Positions 42,120-50,044 of a stretch of DNA of 64,000 nucleotides are shown in pieces (the stretch's first letter is position 1; every line of letters starts with the position of its first letter). Below the pieces are notes generated by a model that worked only from the letters and a program-made list of their open reading frames with translations, made no database searches and was not told the origin of the DNA. The position numbers and the translations under genes are program-made. Source of the stretch: Bacillus sp. T3 (GTDB lineage Bacteria; Bacillota; Bacilli; Bacillales; Cytobacillaceae); assembly GCF_033449965.1 (NCBI RefSeq), contig NZ_CP137761.1, forward strand, positions 248,001-312,000, written 5' to 3'.

Positions 42120-42285
42120 CATATCCGTATTAAAACGTGCATATCGATGGGAAGCCGTGCATAAATTTTCAAAGTTGTATCATAAAATCGAAAAGTCGTG
42201 CATATATCTCAAAAGTTGTATCATATATTTTTGAGTTTGTATCATATACACAACATAACGTGCATATAGCACTAAACACGTGCAA
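42120..42285. repeat. ATGCACG/ATGATACAAC array with 20-21 bp period (copy 2, inverted)
   Basis: Read on the minus strand, units start at 42285 (degenerate), 42265, 42245, 42224, 42203, 42183, 42162, 42142 and 42122: spacings 20, 20, 21, 21, 20, 21, 20, 20, the same order as copy 1 at 28727. The inner 100 bases are clearly similar between copies. The rest of the gap to moeB (42286-42486) shows nothing recognisable. Confidence 0.85.
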
Positions 42286-42486
42286 ATATTTGCGGAAAAA
42301 TTGCTGAGTTGATTCAAAAAAAGGAATTTTATCAGATATTCTACTTAAATCGAATAATAAATGATAAAAAAACACTTAAAATAATGAAAATTTATTGCGG
42401 TATGGCGCTTTTTCATGCAGTTTAACACAGGTAATACATGCCTTTTAAAAAAATAGTTCAAGCTTCATATAGAGGAGGTTTCATCT

Positions 42487-43549
42487 ATGTCAGAACGGTA
42501 TTCCAGGCAAACTCTTTTTCCGCAGATCGGTCATAGCGGACAAGCTAAGCTTCGTGAAAAGCATGTCCTGATCATTGGCGCAGGTGCACTTGGTTCTGGG
42601 AGCGCGGAAATGATGACGCGAGCCAGTGTTGGCCGCCTCACTATCATCGACCGCGATTATGTCGAGGAAAGCAACCTGCAGCGGCAGCAGCTCTATACGG
42701 AGGAAGATGTGCGTGAAAAGCTGCCAAAAGCGGCAGCAGCAAAAAAACGACTCCAAGCCATCAATTCCGATGTCGACATTCAAGCCCTTATTGCTGATGC
42801 TACTCCCGAGCTAATGGAGGAACTTGTCACAGCTGGCTCAAGCTCAAGCTTTGGGTCTGAGTCCCGTACCTCCACCATCGACCTCATTCTTGATGCAACT
42901 GATAATTTCGAAACAAGAATGATGATGAATGACATCTCACAAAAATATAATATTCCTTGGATTTACGGAGCCTGTGTTGGCAGCTACGGGATGAGCTTTA
43001 CAATTGTTCCTGGGGTGACTCCGTGCTTAAACTGTCTGCTAAAGGCTATTCCGATTCAAGGGATGACCTGTGATACCGGTGGAATTATCGCTCCGGCAGT
43101 GGGAATGGTCATCGCTCATCAAGGAGCTGAGGCTCTAAAGATTCTCGTCGAGGATTGGGAGGCGTTACGTCCAGGGCTTTGTCAGCTTCGACCTTTGGCG
43201 AAACCAGTATTCATCGATGAAAATGTCAAAAGCAAAGGATGCGAGCTGCCTTTCCTGTGGTGATCAGCCAACCTACCCTTATCTTGACGTCGAAAATATG
43301 ACAAAATCGACAGTGCTATGCGGTCGCGACACTGTCCAAATACGTCCACCGAAGCAAGAAGGTCTTAATCTAACGATTTTGTCAGAGCAGCTTACGACTT
43401 TAGGCTATGAAGTGAAAGCAAATCCGTATTTGCTATCTGTCGAATACGAAGGCACACGGATGGTTATTTTTAGCGACGGCCGTGCTCTTATTCACGGAAC
43501 AAAGGATTTAAATCAAGCCAAATCCCTATATCAAAGACTATTAGGTTAA
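42487..43549 (+). CDS. moeB: MoeB-type adenylyltransferase (ThiF/HesA family, frameshifted)
   Basis: About 353 residues in two frames. It activates the MoaD C-terminus with ATP. Motifs: IIGAGALGSGSAEMMTRASV (nucleotide site), RQQLYTEEDV, LDATDNFETRMMMND, CVGSYGMSF and QGMTCDTGGII. The second frame adds SSMKMSKAKDASCLSCGD with the zinc cysteines and a C-terminal domain of about 90 residues (TVLCGRDTVQIRPP, FSDGRALIHGTKD). One base too many near 43178 separates them. GGAGG precedes the ATG. A close paralogue, thiF, lies at 50.0 kb. Next to moaD, so MoeB is the better name. Confidence 0.85.
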
Positions 43550-43556
43550 ATATTAA

Positions 43557-43587
43557 ACTCGTGTCCTCATCGGATACGGGTTTTTTC
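43557..43587 (+). terminator. Terminator of moeB
   Basis: ACTCGTGTCC pairs, with one mismatch, with GGATACGGGT around TCATC, followed by TTTTTTC. Confidence 0.75.
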
Positions 43588-43709
43588 TTGTACCATGCAA
43601 TGGCACAATTGCATCAGCACCACTTATAAAATTTCCCAAGCTAAGTATTGTGAAATAAAAAAACAAATCATGTAGAATAGAGTCAGCTAGATTTCGAGTT
43701 GAAGCGACG

Positions 43710-43725
43710 TGTTTCACGTGAAACT
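43710..43725. other. parS-like site
   Basis: TGTTTCACGTGAAACT agrees with the Bacillus parS consensus TGTTNCACGTGAAACA in all but the last base. Located upstream of ywdI in an intergenic region. Would be bound by ParB (Spo0J). Confidence 0.55.
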
Positions 43726-43766
43726 TACAAAATGAACGGACTACCTGAGAAGATGAGGTGAACAGA

Positions 43767-44057
43767 ATGAGTATTACAATGCGTAAGCTATTGCAAAAAA
43801 TGGACCAGGAACTTCAATCAGCAAAAAGTGCGAGCTCAGAAACGAAAATTAGAGAGCGAATTCAAGCGATCAAAACGTTATGCGAGCTTGTATTAGATGA
43901 GCCGGAGGCAACACAGCAGCTTCAACCTCAGAAGCCAATTCAAATCAGCAATACGAAGCCGATGACAACAACGTCTCCTGCACTTTCGTTTGCAAATACT
44001 GAGCCAACTAAAATCGATAATGGAGAGGCGAACGGCGAATCTTTATTTGATTTTTAG
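43767..44057 (+). CDS. ywdI: YwdI-like (DUF5327) small protein
   Basis: A 96-residue protein: a helical N-terminal half with a conserved SITMRKLLQKMDQELQSAKS start and a cluster of charged residues, then a Gln/Pro/Thr-rich low-complexity tail ending in GESLFDF. It matches the DUF5327/YwdI family. ATG at 43767 lies six bases after GAGGTG. Gene order ywdI-ywdK-gerQ follows B. subtilis (ywdJ is absent here). Function unknown. Confidence 0.75.
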   Translation: MSITMRKLLQKMDQELQSAKSASSETKIRERIQAIKTLCELVLDEPEATQQLQPQKPIQISNTKPMTTTSPALSFANTEPTKIDNGEANGESLFDF

Positions 44058-44211
44058 GGGGCGCATGGGCAGGCTGACTGCAAGTGCGGTAGGAAATGGA
44101 CAGGCTTAATAATAAAAAGAAACCACACAACAAGTTTTATTTTTCAAGGATAAAGGGAGTAAGACCTGGAACTACCGGGTTGATTTTGATAGAAGAAGGA
44201 TGGGGAGAAGT

Positions 44212-44583
44212 GTGAAGGTATTTATTATTTTAGGAGCAATCAATGCTTTTTTATCGGTGGCATTAGGGGCATTTGGTGCCCATGGCTTAAAGGGGAAGCT
44301 TGAGCCGTATTATTTGGATATTTGGAATACGGCGTGCCAATATCAAATGTATCATGCATTAGGGCTGTTGGTGGTTGGAATTTTAGTAGCGAAATTGCCG
44401 GGGAATTCATTGCTTACCTCCTCCGGTTGGTTGATGTTAGCGGGGATCGTGCTATTTTCAGGAAGCCTGTTTGTGTTGGCGTTAACGAAAATTAGTGTAC
44501 TCGGGGCGATTACTCCACTTGGCGGAGTGGCTTTCTTGGCCGCATGGACATTAATCATCATTGCAGCGGTTAAATATCTTTAA
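44212..44583 (+). CDS. ywdK: YwdK, DUF423 membrane protein
   Basis: A 123-residue membrane protein with four predicted helices and the family start KVFIILGAINAFLSVALGAF GAHGLKGKL, then WNTACQYQMYHALGLLVVGI. GTG at 44212 is chosen, because it gives the usual family start and GGGGAGA lies before it; an ATG at 44200 has no site. Function unknown. Its terminator is split by the IS3-family insertion. Confidence 0.82.
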   Translation: MKVFIILGAINAFLSVALGAFGAHGLKGKLEPYYLDIWNTACQYQMYHALGLLVVGILVAKLPGNSLLTSSGWLMLAGIVLFSGSLFVLALTKISVLGAITPLGGVAFLAAWTLIIIAAVKYL

Positions 44584-44648
44584 TAAAAAAAGACTCTGTC
44601 GTTGAAATCTGAACTGTGCCCCCGTTTACGGACAGTTTAAAAAAGCGC

Positions 44649-45982
44649 CTATGCAGCTAATAAGTGGCCCAGGTATTGTACCGGGGTCATTTTATTTAAG
44701 CCCCATTGATAACGGTGATGGTTATATTCTTCGATTACTCGATCTACTTCTCTCTTAACCTCTTTTAAATTATCTAAGGATTTATACTCTGCTAAATCCT
44801 TAAAATGTCCAAAGAAGCTTTCCATTGGTGCGTTATCCCAACAGTTTCCCTTTCGGGACATTGATTGAGTTATGCCAAGCTTTTTCACTTTGCTTTGGAA
44901 TAGAGGATGCGTATAGTGGACACCTTGGTCAGAATGTAACATGGCTTCTGGGTGAAAATGATTGCTGACAGCTACTTTTAACTTTTTTAACGTCTTATAG
45001 ACGATATCCATCTCTAAAGATGTGGACAAGTGGTACGCAATAATTTCCCTTGTAGCTCCATCCTTTACGCAAGATAAATATGCTTTTTGACCCTTTCCAA
45101 AATAGAGATAAGTAATGTCAGTAAGCAGGACTTTCCCTGGTTCTTCCTGATTGAATTCTCGGTTAAGAAGGTTAGGGCAGGTTCGATGTTCCTGGGTTGC
45201 CTTGGCCATCTTACGATAGGGATTGGCCTTCCTTACTTTGGTTACAAGATTATATTTTGCCATTAGACGCCTAATTTTTTTGTGATTCATTATGGCTGTA
45301 TAATCATTCTCCATAATCATTTTAATCTGGAGGGCACCTACTTTTTCCTTTTTGCTAATGAAAATTTCTTGGATTAACTCTATATCCAATTCATCCTGCT
45401 CGTCACGTTGTGCACGTAAAGGTGCAGCCTTCAACCAATCATAGTAGCCACTACGGCTTACACCTGCCAGTTTACACAGGAAGGAAACAGCTTTCTTTAA
45501 CTGATGTATTCTTAACGTTTTCTCGATTAGAGAAAACTTTTCAGCTGCCGTTAAAATCGTTTCTTCTTCAGCGCCTGCCTTTCTAACTCTTCCAGCTTTT
45601 TTAGGAAGTCATTCTCTGCCTCAAGGAATTTAATTCTTGCCTCAGCTTTTCGTAATTTCTCTTCCACGGAAAGATGCTTTGAAGAAGGGCGTCCTGTACT
45701 CCCTTTGCCTCTGCGTTCTGTAAGGAAACCATCCTCTCCAAACCTTTTATACGAATCCCTCCAACGCCTAAGACAACGTTTAGGTTGATCTTTACCGATC
45801 ATGTTGAGGTCAAAGCCATGTTCAATAAAGATTTGTGATGGTGTTTTTCCACTTTTGTAATCCGTAACTGCTTTTACCTTAAATTCCGGACTATACGAGA
45901 TTGACCTTTCAGAAACGCTCACAACATTAGGATTCTTCTCAAGCTCTTTAATTTGGAATTCATTATAAATATTCTTACTCAT
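44649..45982 (-). CDS. IS3-family transposase OrfAB (fusion by -1 frameshift)
   Basis: OrfB proper covers 44649 to about 45595. Its DDE catalytic core shows DITYLYFGKGQKAYLS (first Asp), LHSDQGVHYTHPLFQSK (second Asp) and KGNCWDNAPMESFFGHFK (Glu), then YQWGLNKMTPVQYL. The orfB frame is open without a good start up to a slippery A_AAA_AAG in orfA. It should therefore be made as a fusion of about 443 residues by programmed -1 frameshifting. Transposase for the surrounding element. Confidence 0.85.
45551..45982 (-). CDS. IS3-family OrfA (DNA-binding protein)
   Basis: A 143-residue protein. A helix-turn-helix region begins SPEFKVKAVTDYKSGKTPSQ and contains RWRDSYKRFGEDGF, and a basic linker is followed by a leucine-zipper-like coil (AEARIKFLEAENDFLKKLEE). 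GGAGG precedes ATG 45982. It binds the ends and regulates transposition. Confidence 0.82.
   Translation of the reverse strand: MSKNIYNEFQIKELEKNPNVVSVSERSISYSPEFKVKAVTDYKSGKTPSQIFIEHGFDLNMIGKDQPKRCLRRWRDSYKRFGEDGFLTERRGKGSTGRPSSKHLSVEEKLRKAEARIKFLEAENDFLKKLEELERQALKKKRF
45596..45602 (-). other. Programmed -1 frameshift site A_AAA_AAG
   Basis: Read on the minus strand, AAAAAAG lies in orfA frame as A_AAA_AAG within the leucine-zipper codons (FLKKLEE). The -1 frame from here is open into orfB. Confidence 0.75.
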
Positions 45983-46170
45983 GATAATCCTCCGCCCATA
46001 TTCATTAAATCTATTGAAACACAAAAAACCCCGGATAGGGGCACTTTTTTATCAGTGTCCGTTATCCAGGGTATAGTTCAATCAAACGAGCAGAGTCTTT
46101 TTTGTTTGCTATTTTGTCGTCGCTGAAAAGGAGATAATCCTTTTGTTTAAAGTAAAGAAAGCATTCAATT

Positions 46171-46290
46171 TTGATGGGTGTCCAGCTCCAGGCGCCATCG
46201 GCTCGAGGTCACAAGCCATCCATCCAAAAGGTCAAAGAACAACCTTTCGGCTGGCTCGTCTTGTGCTTGTCGCCTAAGGCTGTGCGCCTT
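46171..46290. repeat. Bacillaceae intergenic repeat of the GTCCAGCTCCAGGCGCC type (copy 1)
   Basis: Starts GTGTCCAGCTCCAGGCGCCA and includes GCTCGAGGTCACAAGCCA and AAAGGTCAAAGAACAACCTT. Similar blocks recur at 62100-62400. Confidence 0.7.
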
Positions 46291-46303
46291 ACGCATTTCT
46301 TAT

Positions 46304-46804
46304 TTACCGAGGAGGGTTGCTGACTAACGGTCCTGCCCCGAATGGATATTCATATTCGATTTCCTCATCAAATGTTACATAGTCGAGATAGACCATTGGC
46401 AGTAGTATACGCTGGCCGGTTTGCGGGTCAGAAAGGATGAGGTGATCCCGCCCTGCAGCTTCAATAATTCCTTTGAAAATCTTGGCATTCCATTGTGTGT
46501 TGTTTTCAAAGGTCGCATACACAGTAGCAAGCTTTCCTTTATTCAATCGTAAAATATTTTCAATATACGATTCCTCTATTGGCAGCTGGCCACCTGGACC
46601 AGGCGCCTGGGGAACCTGTTGCTGTTGAAACCCGGTTGGTGGCACAGGTGGCACACCACCACTGGTTGCCGGTGGGAATGCGCCTTGGGCACCAAAGCTT
46701 GGTGTGCTTGTTGGGTACCCGGTCATTTGACCTCCTGCCCCGCCATATGGTGAGTAGCCTTGAGGATATACTCTGTAATCCAAGTAAGGATTTGAATAAC
46801 TCAA
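46304..46804 (-). CDS. gerQ: GerQ, spore coat protein
   Basis: A 166-residue spore coat protein needed for localisation of the cortex hydrolase CwlJ and cross-linked by transglutaminase Tgl. The N-terminal half is low-complexity (Pro, Gly, Gln, Tyr). The C-terminal GerQ domain runs LPIEESYIENILRLNKGKLA, FENNTQWNAKIFKGIIEAAG RDHLILSDPQTG and YLDYVTFDEEIEYEYP. AGGAGGGAA precedes the ATG. In B. subtilis it follows ywdK on the same strand; here it is on the opposite strand with the IS element between, so a local rearrangement is likely. Confidence 0.92.
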   Translation of the reverse strand: MSYSNPYLDYRVYPQGYSPYGGAGGQMTGYPTSTPSFGAQGAFPPATSGGVPPVPPTGFQQQQVPQAPGPGGQLPIEESYIENILRLNKGKLATVYATFENNTQWNAKIFKGIIEAAGRDHLILSDPQTGQRILLPMVYLDYVTFDEEIEYEYPFGAGPLVSNPPR

Positions 46805-46961
46805 TTAATTTCCCTCCTAAAAAGCCATTTTTAAAAATAAAACAAAATCACTAATTAAATAATATGAGGCAGTTGGAAAATTATGATTGAACCACTATTT
46901 TTCATTGGACTGGATGGAAAGGCAGTGTTAAACCATTAAGGTTAACTTTTTAATTTAATTA

Positions 46962-46989
46962 TTGCCACAATTTTGATTTGTGTTATAAT
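46962..46989 (+). promoter_or_regulatory. Sigma-A promoter of the thiamin operon
   Basis: TTGCCA (46962-46967) and TATAAT (46984-46989), 16 bases apart, just upstream of the TPP riboswitch. Confidence 0.75.
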
Positions 46990-47026
46990 TAGCTTGTTTT
47001 TATTAATAACTATTTTTTACATAATC

Positions 47027-47121
47027 ACTAGGGGATCCCTTGATAAGGGCTGAGAATAAAGTAGTTTACTTTTAAACCCTCAAAACCTGAACAGGTTCGG
47101 ACCTGCGTAGGGAAGTGGCGC
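47027..47121 (+). promoter_or_regulatory. TPP riboswitch (THI element)
   Basis: Conserved blocks GGGGATCCC, AGGGCTGAGA, ACCCTC, AACCTGAACAGGTTCGGACC and GCGTAGGGAAGTGG follow in the canonical order. Thiamin pyrophosphate binding should switch off the tenI-thiO-S-G-F genes through the terminator at 47161. Confidence 0.93.
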
Positions 47122-47160
47122 ATACTTTTGTGCGTGTTTCTTTGACGTGCAACGGATATC

Positions 47161-47192
47161 AACCACTTTCCTATCGGGAGAGTGGTTTTTTT
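47161..47192 (+). terminator. Riboswitch-controlled terminator
   Basis: AACCACTTTCC pairs with GGGAGAGTGGTT, followed by seven or more T. Its left arm CCACTTTCC can instead pair with GGGAAGTGG at the 3' end of the aptamer, forming the antiterminator. Confidence 0.88.
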
Positions 47193-47205
47193 ATTTTTTG
47201 GCTTT

Positions 47206-47276
47206 TAAATTTGTCTGTTGCTTTCCGCTCCAGGTGCTCCAATCAACAGAGTTCTCAAAAATCAACAGTGCTTTAA
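47206..47276. repeat. MITE-like repeat (family M, copy 5, reversed)
   Basis: TTAAATTTGTCTGTTGCTTTCCGCTCCAGG to ATCAACAGTGCTTTAAC, a short member in opposite orientation, between the riboswitch terminator and tenI. Confidence 0.7.
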
Positions 47277-47317
47277 CAAAGTCATTTTTTGAAATTTTTA
47301 GATAGGGAGGTGTTGGG

Positions 47318-47936
47318 GTGAAATGTATTGCTGTAACGGATGACCGGCATTCCGTGACCGAGCTTGTGAAGATAATTGTTCAAATACAGGACTATGTTGA
47401 TTTTGTCCATATCCGTGAAAAGGGAAAATCAGCGTCTGAGCTAAGTGAGCTGCTTGACCGGTTAATAGAAATCGGAGTGACACCTGGAAAAAATCGTCTT
47501 AAATGACCGTTTGGATTTGGCGTTGCTGTTTAACATTCCAAACGTCCAGCTCCCAGGTCATGGGCTTCCAGTGGCGCTCGTTAAAAATATGTATCCACTT
47601 TTAACCGTCGGACGATCTGTTCATTCGTTTGAAGAAGCGAAACAGGCAGAAATCGATGGTGCAGATTACGTTGTTTATGGTCACTGCTTTGAAACGAATT
47701 GTAAGCGTGGTAAACCAGCCAATGGCTTAACGTTACTGGAGGAGATGGTCAAGAAGCTTTGTATTCCGGTTTATGGAATTGGCGGGATTACACCAGAGCG
47801 GGTTGGGCTAATGCAGAAAGCAGGTGCAGCGGGTGTGGCGATGATGTCTGGCATTTTTTCAAGCATTGCTCCAGCCGATACTGCACGACATTTATTTGAA
47901 AAAGTAAGGAGAGTTAGCGATGAAAACAAGTTTTGA
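47318..47936 (+). CDS. tenI: TenI-type thiazole tautomerase (frameshifted)
   Basis: About 206 residues in two frames. TIM-barrel protein of the ThiE/TenI family. Frame one: KCIAVTDDRHSVTEL and VDFVHIREKGKSASEL. Frame two: LLFNIPNVQLPGHGLPVALV, VYGHCFETNCKRG and GIGGITPERVGLMQKAGAAG. One extra G at 47486-47487 breaks the frame; without it TPEKIVLNDRLDLAL is restored. The HC pair in GHCFET and gene order (ahead of thiO) favour TenI, which aromatises the thiazole tautomer, over ThiE. GGGAGGTG precedes the GTG start. Confidence 0.85.
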
Positions 47937-49029
47937 TGTAGCGGTAATTGGTGGTGGCATTATTGGAGCGTCCATCGCCTACCATCTTGCCAAGGAAAAT
48001 ATGGATGTAGCTGTATTTGAAGCTGATCGGATTGGCAGAAAGGCGACCGGAGCAGCAGCCGGAATGCTTGGCGCTCACTCTGAAGCGGATGATCTTGAGC
48101 TCTTCTACCCGTTTGCCCGAGAAAGCCAACTGGCCTATGCAAGTCTAGAGAAAGAGGTTCACGAGCTTTGTGGGCTTGATTTTGAGGTAAAAGAAGGCGG
48201 AATTTATAAATTAGCCTATTCTCAATTGGAAAAACAAGCGCTCAGTGGGGCTCTTTCACTGCCAACGGTGGATTGGGTTGATGCTGCCGAAGTACATAAA
48301 GCAATACCAGAGGTCAGTGAAACGATTATCGGGGCCGCCTACATTCAGGATGATGTTAATTTGATTCCTAATTCAGTTGCGCGCGGATTTTGCCGTAGTG
48401 TTCAAGTTCTGGGTGGTTCAATCTATGAGTATACGAAGGTCGAGGGGATCGAGCGTTGTGGCACCGGTTACGAGATTAGCACAACAAGAGGAAAGTTTCA
48501 TACACAGTATGTCGTCGTCGCTAGTGGTGTATGGAGCAGCCCATTCTTTAAGCAGGCTGGATTTGATCATCAGCTTTACCCAATCAAGGGGGAGATTATC
48601 TCAGTTAAGAGTGATCAGCTGGCGCTTAAAGCGACGATTTTTCATAATGGCAGCTATATTGTACCGCGTCGTGATGGCACGTTTGTGATTGGGGCAACAA
48701 TGGTAGCAAATGACTGGAGTGAGCAATGTACGATTGGTGGAATTGAGGCGCTTATCACCAAGGCTAAATTGATGCTGCCGGGTGTGACCGATATGCGCTT
48801 GCATGATTTTTGGGCAGGATTGCGTCCGCAGACCTTTGATACGTTGCCATTTATCGGCAAGCATCCAGACCATGACGGCTTGATTTTTGCAACAGGTCAC
48901 TCTCGAAACGGTATCCTACTTGCTCCGGTTACGGGAATGATGGTCCGCGATTTACTGCTAGGCCGAGAGGTAAATCCAAAATGGGTCGAGGCGTTCAAGC
49001 TGGAACGCAGCGAATCTGTATACGCATAA
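47920..49029 (+). CDS. thiO: ThiO, glycine oxidase
   Basis: A 369-residue FAD-dependent oxidase that converts glycine to iminoacetate (dehydroglycine) for thiazole synthesis. Dinucleotide-binding motif VIGGGIIGASIAYHLAKE at the N-terminus, RKATGAAAGMLGAHSEA, then GHSRNGILLAPVTG near the C-terminus. The start overlaps the end of tenI by 17 bases, and AAGGAG lies upstream. Confidence 0.92.
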   Translation: MKTSFDVAVIGGGIIGASIAYHLAKENMDVAVFEADRIGRKATGAAAGMLGAHSEADDLELFYPFARESQLAYASLEKEVHELCGLDFEVKEGGIYKLAYSQLEKQALSGALSLPTVDWVDAAEVHKAIPEVSETIIGAAYIQDDVNLIPNSVARGFCRSVQVLGGSIYEYTKVEGIERCGTGYEISTTRGKFHTQYVVVASGVWSSPFFKQAGFDHQLYPIKGEIISVKSDQLALKATIFHNGSYIVPRRDGTFVIGATMVANDWSEQCTIGGIEALITKAKLMLPGVTDMRLHDFWAGLRPQTFDTLPFIGKHPDHDGLIFATGHSRNGILLAPVTGMMVRDLLLGREVNPKWVEAFKLERSESVYA

Positions 49030-49046
49030 AGGGGGAATGGGCTTCA

Positions 49047-49274
49047 ATGGTGAATGAAACGGATTTAATCAAAAAGGTTCAGTTAAATGGAAAGATTGTC
49101 GAGCTGCCAGAACAGGTTACGACTGTTTGGGATTTACTAGCATTCTATCAGCTCGAAGATCGAATTGTTGTCGTCGAGTTAAACAAAGAGATTGCTGTAA
49201 AAGAAAACTATCGTATCACCCCAGTTGTTGCGGGCGATGTCATTGAAATCATCCATTTTGTAGGAGGCGGTTGA
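49047..49274 (+). CDS. thiS: ThiS, sulfur carrier protein
   Basis: A 75-residue ubiquitin-like protein ending in IIHFVGGG, with the C-terminal Gly-Gly that ThiF adenylylates and that becomes a thiocarboxylate. An N-terminal extension of about ten residues precedes the core VQLNGKIVELPEQVTTVWDL. GGGGGAA lies before the ATG. The stop overlaps the ribosome binding site of thiG. Confidence 0.9.
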   Translation: MVNETDLIKKVQLNGKIVELPEQVTTVWDLLAFYQLEDRIVVVELNKEIAVKENYRITPVVAGDVIEIIHFVGGG

Positions 49275-49276
49275 GT

Positions 49277-50044
49277 ATGTTGAAAATTGGAAACCAAACG
49301 TTTAAATCGAGATTGCTGCTAGGAACAGGGAAATATCCATCCTTTGATATTCAGAAGGAAGCGGTCGAGGTATCAGAAGCAGAAATCCTGACCTTTGCCG
49401 TGCGTAGAATGAATATTTTTGAAGCTTCGCAGCCTAATTTTCTCGAAATGCTAGATTTACAGAAATATAAGCTATTACCGAATACGGCTGGGGCAAAAAC
49501 AGCGGAGGAAGCTGTTCGAATCGCCAGACTAGCAAAAGCATCAGGACTGTGTGACATGATCAAGGTCGAGGTCATTGGCTGTGATAAGTCGCTCTTGCCA
49601 GACCCAGTTGAAACATTAAAAGCATCAGAAATGCTTTTGGCCGAGGGCTTCATCGTCCTCCCTTATACGTCGGATGACGTAGTCCTTGCGCGACGCTTAG
49701 AGGAGCTTGGCGTTCATGCGATTATGCCTGGGGCTTCACCCATTGGTTCTGGCCGTGGCATTATGAATCCGCTCAATCTGCAATTCATCATTGAGCAGTC
49801 CTCTGTTCCCGTGATTGTCGATGCCGGAATTGGCTCACCTAAGGATGCGGCCTTTGCGATGGAGCTTGGTGCAGATGGTGTTCTGTTAAACACAGCAGTA
49901 TCAGGTGCAAACGATCCTGTGAAAATGGCGCTGGCGATGAAGCTTGCAATCGAGGCTGGCCGTCTTGGTTTTGAAGCAGGCCGTATTCCTGGAAAAAATT
50001 ATGGAGTTGCGAGCAGCCCTTTGTCTGGGATGGTGACATCTTGA
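49277..50044 (+). CDS. thiG: ThiG, thiazole synthase
   Basis: A 255-residue TIM-barrel enzyme that forms the thiazole phosphate from DXP, dehydroglycine and ThiS thiocarboxylate. Motifs: FKSRLLLGTGKYPSFD, NTAGAKTAEEAVR, DMIKVEVIGCDKSLLPDPVE (catalytic Lys), IMPGASPIGSGRGIMNP and DAGIGSPKDAAFAMELGADG. ATG 49277 is preferred; a TTG at 49271 is nearer GGAGG. Overlaps thiF by four bases. Confidence 0.93.
   Translation: MLKIGNQTFKSRLLLGTGKYPSFDIQKEAVEVSEAEILTFAVRRMNIFEASQPNFLEMLDLQKYKLLPNTAGAKTAEEAVRIARLAKASGLCDMIKVEVIGCDKSLLPDPVETLKASEMLLAEGFIVLPYTSDDVVLARRLEELGVHAIMPGASPIGSGRGIMNPLNLQFIIEQSSVPVIVDAGIGSPKDAAFAMELGADGVLLNTAVSGANDPVKMALAMKLAIEAGRLGFEAGRIPGKNYGVASSPLSGMVTS

Larger units (their letters stand above)
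44610..46080 (-). mobile_element. IS3-family insertion sequence, 1471 bp, 3-bp target duplication
   Basis: Left end TGAACTGTGCCCCC and the reverse complement of the right end, TGAACTATACCCTGG, form imperfect terminal inverted repeats sharing TGAACT and a later ACGGACA. The element is flanked by ATC on both sides (44607-44609 and 46081-46083). It encodes orfA and orfB of the IS3 type on the minus strand and appears intact. Confidence 0.88.
44586..46103 (+). terminator. ywdK terminator interrupted by an IS element
   Basis: The left arm AAAAAGACTCTGTCGTT (ending 44603) and the right arm AACGAGCAGAGTCTTTTTT (46085-46103) would form a strong terminator with loop GAAATCA if the 1471-bp IS and one copy of ATC are removed. 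Confidence 0.8.
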
